Shown here one piece after another: positions 35,765 to 46,299 of a stretch of 64,000 bases of DNA. The notes under the pieces are model-generated. The model was not told where the DNA came from, did not search any database, and worked only from the letters and a program-made list of their open reading frames with translations. The position numbers and the translations under genes are program-made. Positions within the stretch are counted from its first letter, which is position 1; each line of letters begins with the position of its first letter. The stretch comes from Vigna angularis (lineage: Eukaryota > Streptophyta > Magnoliopsida > Fabales > Fabaceae): NCBI RefSeq assembly GCF_016808095.1, contig NC_068979.1, positions 30,444,376 through 30,508,375 of the forward strand. The letters are read 5' to 3'.

Positions 35765-38500
35765 GTCTAGAGATCGTCACCAAAACACAATGCAATCAAT
35801 GCTTTGTTAACTTTCTTTCACCCCTTCAAATGAATGGTGAATCAGGACAAAGTGTATATTGAGGTAAGCACATTCAACAAATTGTGGTGCAGTTTATTTA
35901 TCAATGGAAAGTCTACAGAATCAATTATTTTCTATTTACTACAATTTTTGATAAGGGAATCAAGGGGTTACCATATGTGAAGGATTGATGGGGATTGATT
36001 AACCTCTTGTTTTGAAAAGTTTTCATTACAGAGATTACTTTAGTCATGGACCGATTATTCCTTGTACACTTGAATATCCAACCGTAACCTTTTACTCTTT
36101 AAGGAATATAATTGTTTCATACTAAATTTATGATCAGGTTTTAATTGATATCTTTATTTTAGAATGTAATAACTACGCATTACCAATATAGAAAACAGTG
36201 TACAGTTATTCAGTCAGAAATCACTGCCAGTTTAATTGTAAAATCCAAAAAAAAAAAAAAATATGTATGATGGTTGTGATTAGATGATAATATAATTTTC
36301 TTACGTTTCATAACCTATTTTCTATGTATGTTATCGAATGTGATCTTACCTGGATCTCTCCTGGACTTGGGAGAGATGAAATCCTAAGAGCAGTTTGATT
36401 GTTCCTTTTGTTTACAAGAGAGACTATTCTTTTTGTTGAAAGAAAACGATTTTCTACAAGAAGACTCCCTGAAGTCAGTAAAAAAATTAAGATATTGTAT
36501 AACGAGTATCAATATTTATAATAGATTGTGAGAATGAGTATTTTTTGATGAATAACAGAAGTTATATTTATAAGATTAATATCCACCATAAGAATATGTT
36601 TATATCAAAATAATATTTATCTATAAATATAATAATAATATAATAAATAATATCAGAATGATAAATAATAACTAACCTATCAAATTAGATTTTTATAATA
36701 TATAAATATGGTATTATTTATACATATAAGATATTCTATTTATAATAGAAAAAAATATGAATTAAGTTTAAAATACAAATAAAAATAATAATAAATTAAT
36801 TAAAGATAAATGATAAAAATAAGATATTTAATAATATAATCTATTTTTGATAAAATAAAAAAACTAGATGGTACACTCTTTATTTTACCTATTTGATTGA
36901 ATAAAAAAACAATGAAATATACAAAGTAAAAAAAAATAGACAATGTAGTTCTTTTTAAATGAATAATTTGAAATAAAATGAAACACTCAAAGTAATAGCA
37001 TACTTTTGTATGATGAAATAGAGTCTTCGTGAGAACATGTTTTATCCTATTTTTCTTTATAACATAAAACTTCACTATTGTTGTGTTTTTGTTTTAAAAA
37101 CCAAATTACCATTATGTTCGCATTTTCTATTCTACCTAAGATTCTAGATTAATTAAGGACATTTTTATTATAAGGATCGTATTAAAAATTTTAAATTTTA
37201 AATTTTAAATTTTTCTTACAATATGTTGATAGAAAAAATTTAAGACCTAATTAAATTATAGAATATAAAAAAATATTTTATTTTATTTTTCTCTTAGTTA
37301 AATATATTTAATTATTAGATATTTTAACTTTATCTTTTATCTTGACATTATTTTTTATTTATATTCATATTTTTTTATTATAAATAGAATCATTTTGTAT
37401 ATATTCAACTCAGGTAAATTATTTTACTATATTGAACATTAACCTTAATTCTTTTATACAAAAAATTCAAATATAAGTATTAAAAAATAAAAGAAATCTT
37501 ATTAAACCTTTGTACTCAAATATAAATTATAGATCTTAAATATAATAGAATACAATTCATAAAAAAGAAAACTAAGATTTTATGATTTATTAAATGAAAA
37601 TAAATTAAAGATAAGCTGATGTTGGACCATTCTAATTTAATACACAGATTCACATTAAAACTTAAATAATTAATTGTATTAACTATTTGAAATTAAATAT
37701 TTATCTGTTACAATTCTTTCCCATTCAATAAAGATTACGTTTCATTAAAAGAAACCGTATTGCTCTCCCAATAATTTAGTGGCAAAGTTACATTTTAATT
37801 TTTCTTAATATTTCATAATGAAAAAAATATTTATCATTTTAACATTAAATATTTAATAATATTATATTTTATTTGTTATGATTTTTATTGTTATTGAAAA
37901 GACATTTAATTAATATTTGAGTTTTTAGATGAACGATATCAATTCTCTTACTATTCTCAATTGTCATAGCTGTTAAGCAACAATAATTACTTAAGAAAAT
38001 AGGTGAAATAAGCAACAAATTAATATTCCAGTTAAAATTCTTCAAAATATTCTAAGATAAACATGATATAATAAGATATAATACAAAAATCTCTAACAAG
38101 AAAATGTAGTTAATTGTGATAATATTACTCTAGAATCTATATGGCTTATTATATTAAAGGGAACAAATAAAATCCCAAACTATAAATAAGAAGACGAAAC
38201 TTAACCAATCAACCTGTTCTTCAAATAAAGTAAGGAAAATTAATTAATATCATTAAGAAATACTAACTTATATATGCTATCTATTTTAAGAATGTATAAT
38301 ACGTGGACATCACATTAAATTTCATATTGCAACGTTAGATTGATGTATTATTTGCCTTAAATGCATCTCGTCGTGATGATACTAGTTAACTATAATATAG
38401 GATCTCAACTAGTGTAACATGACTAATATGACATAATCTCAGCTAGTACAATATGATCTTAGCTATAATATAGATAAAAAAATGTTTGCAAATCTTTGAA
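35765..38500. other. YSL upstream region and AT-rich intergenic DNA
   Basis: 35765-36000 is the likely promoter and 5'UTR of YSL. 36500-38500 is extremely AT-rich and no gene, repeat pair or RNA is recognised. A small repeated phrase (CTCAACTAGTGTAACATGAC, then CTCAGCTAGTACAATATGAT) lies at 38403-38455. Confidence 0.4.
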
Positions 38501-38539
38501 TGTTAAAATTTTATATTAAAAGTGATAACAGATATATCG

Positions 38540-38857
38540 TTCGCTCTTGTATTGTGTCGATAGCTCTTGTATTGACTTAATGCACCGCTTGGTTGTGTTG
38601 ATTCATTACACCATTCAGTTATACTGTTGTGACGATCGCTCTTGTATTAACTCAATGCACCGCTCGGTATCACTAATCTGAACTGCTCGGTTGTGTTGAT
38701 TCATTACACCGATCGGTCTCACTGACCTGCACTGCTTGGTTTACAGTTAGGATTGTAGTTTTTGTTATTTTGTTTTAGTTTTTGTCATTCTGTTTCAGTT
38801 TCCTTTTCTATATATTTCTTTTCCTGTATCTCTTCCCACATAATGAAAATTTGATAT
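38540..38857 (+). repeat. LTR-like sequence, left part (host of the CACTA insertion)
   Basis: Two related tandem blocks begin GCTCTTGTATT and run through AATGCACCGCT(T/C)GGT and TGTGTTGATTCATTACACC, at about 38561 and 38639. They are followed by T-rich DNA and AATGAAAATTTGATAT. The continuation resumes after the CACTA element at 40272 (ATCTTTCTCAGCC..., with many CTTCTCTTTTCTC phrases, to about 40347). Joined, this looks like the R/U5 end of an LTR, but the LTR boundaries are not proven. Confidence 0.4.
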
Positions 38858-39146
38858 CACTAGTAAAAAATAACGTTTTTAACTCGTACATTATGACTCG
38901 GTTTTTACTGAACCGAAGCATATCAAAACGCGGTGGCAGTCCTGTAATTTTAAAAGCATTATATGCCTCAGTTGTTAAGCAACCGGTGTCTAAAAATGAT
39001 ACTGATTCGGTTATCGGAGTGAACCGAGGCATAATCCTCACGTAGCAAAGATACGGCCTTGGTTGGCATGGACGCGAGGCATATTGGGCTCTAAATCGGC
39101 CTCGGTTGGCATGCACCCGAGGCATATTGGGCTTTAAATCCCATTT

Positions 39147-39330
39147 CCCCAAAGCACCTCCGCCTCTTCTCTCTTCTCTGCCTCTTCTCTCTTTTCCCCA
39201 AACACCTCCGCCTCTTCTCTCTTCTCTGCCTCTTCTCTCTTTTCCCCAAACACCTCCGCGTTCTCTCTTCTCTGCCTCGTCTCTCTTCTCTGCCTCTTCT
39301 CTCTTCTCTGTCTCTTCTCTGTCTCTTCCT
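39147..39330. repeat. CT-rich ~48-bp minisatellite inside the CACTA element
   Basis: CCCCAAA(C/G)CACCTCCGC followed by TCTTCTCTCTTCTCTGCC recurs at 39147, 39196 and 39244 (periods 49 and 48 bp), then decays into CTTCTCTGCCTCTTCTCT runs. Confidence 0.85.
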
Positions 39331-39335
39331 GCAAT

Positions 39336-39794
39336 GTGCGATGGGCGACGACGGCGGACTCAACAGCGGCAGCGAGGACGCAACAGCGAGGACACAGCGA
39401 CGAGGATGCAGCGGCGGCGAGGACGCGACACCGCGAACGCAACGGCGACGAGGACGCAGCGGCGGCGAGGACGCGGCACCGCGAACGCAACGGCGACGAG
39501 GACGCAGCGGCGGCGAGGACGCGGCGACGAGAGCGCAACAGCGACGACGACGTAGCGGTGATGGAGGGCAGATCTAGGCACATGGAGTGGCGAAGAGCAG
39601 ATCTGCACGCATGGAGGGGCGGAAGGCAGATCTGTGGCGGTGGACGGAGGATTCGCAGATCTGCCGACGTGCGCGACTCCGGCGTCGACTCCGGTGGGGA
39701 AGATGCAGTTGTCGAGGCTGCGACAGAGGAATCAGGGTTTCCTAGTGACAATGGAAACGACGCTGCTTCTGGTGGTCGGAGATGCTCCTGTTAA
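39336..39794 (+). other. Open frame over a 48-bp GC-rich minisatellite (CACTA interior)
   Basis: A frame of 152 codons starts at the ATG at 39336. Its core is a 48-bp tandem repeat (GCAGCGGCGGCGAGGACGCG... starting at 39408, 39456 and 39504), which yields a repeating peptide rich in Ala, Arg and Asp/Glu (ERNGDEDAAAARTRHR type). Because 48 is a multiple of 3, all frames stay open; a minus-strand frame over 39751-39134 is longer still (205 codons). I do not recognise a protein family. It could be captured host DNA or simply repeat expansion, and coding status is doubtful. Confidence 0.35.
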
Positions 39795-40347
39795 GTCCAT
39801 CTTCGTCTCTGCTTAAGTCCATCTTCATATCTCTGTATCTGCGTTTCTGAATCTGATTTTTTTGTCATTGTAATTTGTAATTTGTGGGTTGTAATTTGGA
39901 CATTGTTTGCTGCTTCTATAGACAGATTTTTTACAAATTGGTTGTTATAATACTGGGATTTGTTTGATTGCTGTTTTGTGTTAGATTCTTGAATGGGAAA
40001 ATGTGTTTGGTTGGCATAAATGAACGATGTGGAAAAAAAAACACACACTCTATTGCCTCGGTTATCTAAGAATCGAGGCATATTTCTATTTAACACACAC
40101 GCTATTGCCTCGGTTATCTAAGAACCGAGACATATTTCTGTTTCGTTTTATCTCGATCCATAACCGAAGCATAAACCTTAACCTTTTTACTGCGCCTTCG
40201 AATGCCTCGGTTATAGAATCGAGGCCTATAAACATTTTTGACCGGTACCTTTAGTCTTTATTGTACTAGTGTATCTTTCTCAGCCTACTTTTCTCTAGCT
40301 TCTCTTTTCTCTTTTCTCTCCTTTATCAGCTTTCTTTTTCACTGTTA

Positions 40348-41132
40348 CATAGTTATTCTATGAGAAAGTGATGTCTCATAAGTAGTAAATCTATTGAGTC
40401 TATTTCCTAAGGATCTTAATAGCACCTAATATAACTCATACACGAGAAAGTTGTATATCACTAATTTCCAAGAAGAAAGTTAAGTGAATAACAATTATTG
40501 TTTTTCTGAAAACATATATCCTCAAAGAAATAAAAAGAGAAAAAATATATTATAAGATAAATACATACTTACATAAATAAGACAACATAAAAAAATAGTT
40601 TTAATAAACTTAAAAAAGCACAATTGAAAGACAGAAAGAAGAAATATATAATAAGTTCAAAAAGAATATTAGAGAAGGGTGACAATGGTACGAGTAATAC
40701 ATAATATAGAAGGAAAATAGCTACAAATTAGGAGGTCTAAACAAATTTTTAATAACAAGGTTTAAATATATAACTCGTTCAGATTCAAATATAATTTTAG
40801 ATTATGTAGAATTAATGAGTTAAGTTTAAATATGTTCACACCAAAAACGTTTTCAAAAACCTACTTTCAGTTTCTAATATTTATCGAGTAAATAATATTT
40901 TTTAAATTTAAAGAGGTTTTTAGATTTAATATACATATTAATATTGTTTGACAATATTATTATGTACCAATTAAAATCAGTCACTTGACTTTTCTTCAAC
41001 ATATAAGTCGTTATATGATATCATACATACTAGGATTGAAAATTACTATTTTCAACGTCATAGAAATTAAAATTAAAATTAACTTGTTTTACTAAAACTA
41101 AAATCATATTTAACATCACAGTAATATAATTA
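40348..41132. other. AT-rich intergenic DNA
   Basis: No coding or repeat feature is recognised here. Confidence 0.4.
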
Positions 41133-41504
41133 AGACTTAAATGCTTACTTCGTCCTCATGTTAAGATGTGAATTTCTGTTTAGTACCCAGTTTTAAAAAT
41201 GAAGACATTGAGTCCCTATGTTATGAAAAATGTAGACATTGAGTCCCTATGTTATGAAAAGTGTATGAATAAGGTCATTCCCGTTAAGTTGGCAGCAACG
41301 GAGTTAAGTCCATGCTGATGTGATTGTATATTTTCTTTTTTCTCTTCTGTTGTCCAGCTTTTTCTTTGATGATTTGTTGAACTTGTTCTTTCTTTATGGA
41401 CCTTATTCATATACTTTTCATAACATAGGAACCTAATGTCTTTATTTTTAAAACTGGGTACTAACCAGAAATTCACCTCGGGGACGAAGTAAGCATTTAA
41501 ACCT
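41133..41504. mobile_element. Foldback MITE (~372 bp)
   Basis: The left arm (AAGACTTAAATGCTTACTTC..., through TAGTACCCAGTTTTAAAAAT) is matched by the complement of the right arm, ending AAGCATTTAAACCT. The arms are over 100 bp with scattered differences. A direct repeat ATAATTA flanks it (41126-41132 and 41505-41511) and can be extended by a base on either side, so the true target duplication is 7-9 bp. The left arm contains a local 33-bp tandem duplication (GACATTGAGTCCCTATGTTA at about 41203 and 41232). Confidence 0.8.
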
Positions 41505-41549
41505 ATAATTAATTTTCAGGAATGAAATAGCAGACACACATAAGAAATT

Positions 41550-41587
41550 GGGGTGGTGGCACAGTTGGCTAGCGCGTAGGTCTCATA
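41550..41587 (+). pseudogene. 5' half of a tRNA-Met(CAU) gene
   Basis: GGGGTGGTGGCACAGTTGGC followed by TAGCGCGTAGGTCTCATA matches the acceptor 5' strand, D arm and anticodon arm of plant elongator tRNA-Met up to just past the CAT anticodon, with one apparent difference (A for G in the D stem). The 3' half, including the B box and T arm, is missing; a MITE begins 5 bp later. It cannot make a tRNA. Confidence 0.8.
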
Positions 41588-41591
41588 TCGC

Positions 41592-41852
41592 AGGAAAATG
41601 ATTTTTTTAACAATTTTTTTTTGACAATTTTTTTATAACAATCTATGTAGTAGTTTGTGATTGATTCGTTTCAAACATGCAGACCAATAAAATAATGATA
41701 CATAATTTATTCTCAAAAAGTTGTTAACATATGATGGTTCTTTCTTACAAAGAAAAATCTTTTCACATGTTTTAAACAAACGGATCAATCATGAACTGTC
41801 ACATAGTCTATTGTAAAAAAGTTATAAAAAAATTGTTAAAAAACATTTTCCT
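41592..41852. mobile_element. 261-bp foldback MITE abutting the tRNA fragment
   Basis: It starts AGGAAAATGATTTTTTTAAC and ends with the near-complement ...AAAACATTTTCCT. The inverted arms extend about 90 bp (CGTTTCAAACATG on the left, CATGTTTTAAACAAACG on the right). No convincing target duplication was found, which suggests a rearrangement at the tRNA side. Confidence 0.8.
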
Positions 41853-41896
41853 TCAATTTAAACAATGCTTATATTTCTTTATCTCAATTGAGGTTG

Positions 41897-42056
41897 TCTG
41901 GTTTTCATGTTTTTTTTTCTAAACTAACAAGATGCATTTTATACTACATTGTATGTGCCAACTTTGAAAAAAAAGGATAAAATATACGACCAAAAGGGTG
42001 GTCAATGAAATAGATAATTAAAATCTCACTATTGAATGCAATTTCAGAATATGTAA
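41897..42056 (-). pseudogene. Duplicated fragment of the YSL gene (intron 1/exon 1 edge)
   Basis: This stretch aligns with 35311-35468, the start of YSL intron 1 plus the last bases of exon 1. Shared phrases include TGGTTTTCATG, AACAAGATGCATT, GACCAAAAGGGTGGTCAATG against GAGCAAAAGGGTGGTCAATG, AGATAATTAAAA, and GAATGCAATT(T/C)CAGAA. The splice-donor region is included (CTCACTATTGAATG against CTCACTGCTGAATG). Similarity stops on both sides, so it is a stray piece about 6.5 kb from its source, in the same orientation and just downstream of AMT. Confidence 0.85.
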
Positions 42057-42408
42057 TTGAAAATAGTTCTTGTTTTTTTTCTCAGGATAGAAACGTTGAG
42101 AATCTTATCTTTGGTGAAGTAGTCCACCGGCGTAAACACAAACTTGAGCAGGGAAAAAACAGAAAACATGTCATAGAAAGAAGTGTCAACTTAAAGAAAC
42201 ATGACAAGAACACTTCTTTCCATCACCGATCTTGTTCATTTGTTATTATGAAGAATGAACATAGGGAAAGTAAAATAACGTTGTTGTTGAATGACCCAGA
42301 CTACAATGAAACACAACATTTATTTTACTATATATATATGTGTGTGCATGTTTTTGAAAACAAGACTAGACAACGACATCGATCAGACTATAATGTATTT
42401 AACTAGTT

Positions 42409-44370
42409 CTACATCATCTCAACCACGCCACCATGTTTCTTCTTGTGTGCCCCAGCTTCAACATCATCATACAATGAACTTCCATACTTTGAACTTGAAT
42501 TTTCAAGTTTATCACCCTGACCCCAGATGGCATAAGCCTCTTCCCCATGAGCAGCTTCATCACCAATCTCCATATCCTCTTCAGACATTCTCAGTGGAAC
42601 AAAAAGTCTGATGAAGAGGCATATCAAGCTTGTGGACACAACATTGACAAAGACAACAAAGATAATCCCGATGATTTGTACCCCCATTTGCCTGAACCCT
42701 GTGTGTATCCTTTTGGAATGGAAACCATAGAAAAAGCCAACGTATTGATTAGCAGCTCCATAGAACAATGTGTTGAGTCTTGGCTCGGCAAACAGTCCAG
42801 TGAGTAGTCCTCCCAAGGTTCCTGCAATGGCATGAGTGTGGAATACTGCCATTGTGTCATCAACCTTCTGCAGTAGCTTTGATCTCTTGTGGATCACCAT
42901 CATGGTGAACCAAGGTATTGACCCAGAGAACACTCCCATTAGAAGTGCTGCCCATCCCTCCACAACTCCTGAATAAGATAATAAACACTAGTTAGGATAG
43001 AACATGTATGAGATAGCTTATACTAACATAATCTCTCATACTAAGATATATACAGCTGCATAGTGATGGCACTATAGGTCTAGCAAATCACAAATCTTAT
43101 TAGGATAACTTTAAACTCATGATTCTAATATGAAGTGAATTTTAAACTTAACTTGAACTTACAAAATCGATCTGTAAAATAAGATTTCCAGTTACTTATA
43201 TAGTTAACGAGATCCCAACCCAACAAAATGAACTCTTGTAAATCTAACAACCTAACTAGTTTCTACATTGTAGTGCACAAAAAGAAGTATACATGTGTGG
43301 GTATATATAATGAAAAGATGAGAAAGAAACCTGCAGCAGGAGTAATGCAGACCAAACCAGTGATCATGCCTTGAACAGCTCCAATGACAGAAGGTTTTCG
43401 GAAAAAGATGACATCAAGAATGACCCAAACGAGCAAGCTGGTGGCAGTGCAAGCGTGGGTGTTGAGGACGGCAAGTGAAGCATCTGCATTTACTGTGTAT
43501 GGATCTCCTCCATTGAACCCTGTCCACCCCATCCACAACATCCCTGCACCTGCCAGCATCAGAAGGATGTTGTTTGGAGGAAACCTTTCCCTGTCCTTGT
43601 TTAGTCTTGGCCCAACCTGTCAAACCATACACACACTCGTTCATGCACTCAAATCACTTCATATACATGCAGTTTCAAATCACTTCATATACATGTAGAT
43701 TCAAATCACTTTATATACACGTAGTTTCAGTGATTGGACATGCAAATATAGATAGAAAAAACCTGATGCTTACCCAAAATGCAGCAGTGAAACCAGCAAC
43801 CCCAGAAGACAAATGGATGACATATCCACCTGAGTAATCTATAATCCCCATTTTGGACAAGAAGCCCTTTGTACTCCATATGCTGAAAGCTGTGAAGGTG
43901 TATGAGAATGTGAGCCACAAAGGCACAAACAGCATCCAAGCATAGAAGTTCATGCGCCCCAAAACAGCCCCAGCAATGAGAATCAGAGTAATGGCTGCAA
44001 ACACACACTGGAAATACACCATTGTGGCATTAGGGAAGGCCCCCAGAAAGGCCTTGTCGAAGAGATATACATGATTAAGTGACATAGCAGGCTTTCCCCA
44101 GAAAGGAACAAGTGGGTCACCAAAAGACATTCTGTATCCCCACACAACCCAACAGAAAAACACACATGCAAAAGCATAGAGGCACATGAATGCTGAGTTC
44201 ACTGCCCATTTCTTCTTCACAGCTCCACCATACAATATTATGAGCCCTGGTACACTCTGCAGACCCACCAGTGTTGCAGCCACAAGCTGCCATGCATTGT
44301 CTGCCCTACTCATCCATTCAGGGCTTCCATCTACTGGCAAAAGGTTCGAGGGAAACGGAACCTGAGCCAT
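42409..44370 (-). CDS. AMT2/AMT3-type ammonium transporter (3 exons)
   Basis: Minus-strand exons 44370-43774, 43616-43331 and 42968-42409 join in phase to give 480 residues, normal for plant AMT2-clade transporters that carry ammonium/ammonia across the plasma membrane as trimers. Signatures include [35 protein letters not shown] and [17 protein letters not shown] with pore His186 (the twin-His pair is completed by His340 in [12 protein letters not shown]). GFNGGDPY, and the C-terminal [20 protein letters not shown] trans-activation tail, are typical of the AMT2/3 group. About 11 hydrophobic segments are visible. The start ATG at 44370 gives the expected [13 protein letters not shown] terminus; an upstream in-frame extension to 44427 lacks family support. 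GAGTGAGTGAATGAATGAATG lies just upstream. Confidence 0.93.
43110..43235 (-). repeat. Dispersed-repeat body inside AMT intron 2
   Basis: Read on the minus strand, ACTATATAAGTAACTGGAAA, ATCTTATTTTACAGATCG and TTCAAGTTAAGTTTAAAA match the body of the legume dispersed repeat found at 4755-4990. The upstream CCCACATCG-like motif is degraded. Confidence 0.45.
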
Positions 44371-45880
44371 TTTTTCACACCCTCTTTCTGAGTGAGTGAA
44401 TGAATGAATGTTCACTATATGGATCACTCACCCATATATGTACATTCACAGAAGAGAGAGAGAATGTTTGATGGATCAAGCGGCTAGTGTTGGCCTTTTG
44501 TGTGAATTTGTTTTGATTCTCACGACTAGCTGTAGAGTTGTTACATAATTGATATGTTGTCATAGGTGATGTCGGTCTTGATATGGATGGGTAAACTGTG
44601 GCGGGTATTACGAACATTTTTTCTGCCAACGGTATCAACAAAGTTCCTTTGTGTCTTAGGAAGTAACTGTCTACCAATCACAAGAAGGCTCTTTTAGAAA
44701 ATATGTGTAATAATTGGTCAGAAATATTCTTTAACATATTTAAATAAGTGGTTTATGAATAAAACAATAACGAAGCATTTTCAATAGAAAAACTAATTAT
44801 TTATTATATTAAATTATTATACCGAGTGCGATATGCTATTTTTATTCGGTAATATAACATTAAATAAAAAGAATTAGATTCCACCCGCAATTGAATAAAC
44901 AATAACCTGGAAAACAAAGTTAGAATACATACAACATGCTATTTAAATTATGATGAGAAAAAAGTTATTCTAACATTTAATTTTAAGCAACCTACTTTTA
45001 TTCTTGAATTCTAATTGTTTTAATATACGATTTACCCACAAAAATAGATAGAAAGATGGTTAGTAATTGTTTTACAAATTTTTTATTTTGATAAATTGGG
45101 AGTGCAATTTATACTAATTTTATTCTAACAATGTTGACATTGATAGCAACCATTTGTAACAATCCAAGAAGCAAATAAAAGAAAATAATATTTAACAGTT
45201 TATTTTATTCTATTATTTTTGGACATTTTTCAATTCTTTTCACTATTTTCAAAACTTTTAATAGTAAGGGTTCCATTCATCAAGAGTAAGGGTTCATGAA
45301 GAATAATGAACCCTTGAACTTACATTAGAATGTGTTTCTTGAGAGTGCTGGACTGAAATTGGTGACGATTTAATGGCAACGGAAACAATATGGTGGTGCC
45401 GAGGTTGAACAAGAGTGAAAATGAGCACTCTCACAAAATTAAAAATATGTACTTTACTATAAGCAACCTCGAGGGTTTGACAATATTTATTATTTCAAAG
45501 AAAGTTGAACATAATAAAATATAAGCGTCCACATATTCATGGTTTTCAAAAGGATAACTTACATGCTTCTCTATTATCTTATGACTCCAAACTTTGTATT
45601 TATTTGTTTATGTACATAGTATAATATGTAAAACTCAATGAAAATTAGATATTTGAAAAAGGTGATAGTTGTTAGAATCGTTATTTAAAAAGAAAAAATA
45701 ATCATTAAAGTAAACTGTAGCATAATTAGTTATAATTTTAGAAACAATGTAATAGGGTTTGTTTTATTTCGTCTTGATTTTATTAATTTCGATATTATAT
45801 AAGTTGATTTCCACAATGATATTATGATTTTAAAAATTTTAAATTTTTTCCCGTAATCGAGCATCTAAAAAATTGGGATG
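44371..45880. other. AMT upstream region and intergenic DNA
   Basis: 44371-44700 is the likely 5'UTR and promoter of AMT. TATA-like ATATATGGG sits near 44434 on the minus strand. Nothing recognisable follows to 45880. Confidence 0.4.
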
Positions 45881-45884
45881 TTAC

Positions 45885-46105
45885 AGAAATCTCATGCCGA
45901 CTATATATATGATCAAGTTATAATGTATAAGTATGTACAAAGCTCACCTTCAGAGCTGCATTTATGAGATATGTGAATGCTTGATATCTTTAACGTGATG
46001 TGTGTTGAAAATTTCACATTAGCTAAAGATATGCACAAATTATAATACATAAGTGAATGCAAATCTCACCTTAGTAAATTAATTTTATAAGATTAAGTTA
46101 GAATT
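45885..46105 (+). repeat. Two tandem degenerate dispersed-repeat copies
   Basis: TCTCATGCCGACTATATATA...TTATAATGTATAAGTATG and TTTCACATTAGCTAAAGATA...TTATAATACATAAGTGAA are the plus-strand counterparts of the repeat at 4755-4990, again arranged as a tandem pair. Confidence 0.45.
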
Positions 46106-46255
46106 AAGTACCACTACCTTAATACAATTTTAAAGTTGTTAAAAATTTGTCTTAGTGAAATTAGTTAAGTATACCAAACCTACCTCTTTACCATTCCGAA
46201 TATCCTCAAGATAATGTATTAAAAATTTCACTTAATAAAAATTTATCCAGTTTTA

Positions 46256-46257
<2 letters not shown>

Positions 46258-46292
<35 letters not shown>
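46258..46292. repeat. (TA)n microsatellite
   Basis: About 35 bp of alternating TA. Confidence 0.95.

Positions 46293-46299
<7 letters not shown>

Larger units (their letters stand above)
38858..40271. mobile_element. Complete non-autonomous CACTA (En/Spm) element
   Basis: The element is 1414 bp. It starts CACTAGTAAAAAATAACG and ends GTACTAGTG, so both termini read CACTAGTA from outside in. A perfect 3-bp target duplication, TAT, flanks it (38855-38857 and 40272-40274), as expected for CACTA elements. Both subterminal regions carry repeated short inverted motifs of the form GCCTCGGTT...AACCGAGGC: five on the left (near 38897, 38967, 39005, 39057, 39099) and four on the right (near 40053, 40104, 40146, 40203). 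These are presumably transposase binding sites. There is no transposase gene. The interior is GC-rich with two minisatellites and frames open on both strands. Confidence 0.92.

Noticed and set aside
44371..44427. N-terminal extension of the ammonium transporter
   Set aside because: The extension has no family support and the ATG at 44370 gives the expected AMT2-type N terminus.
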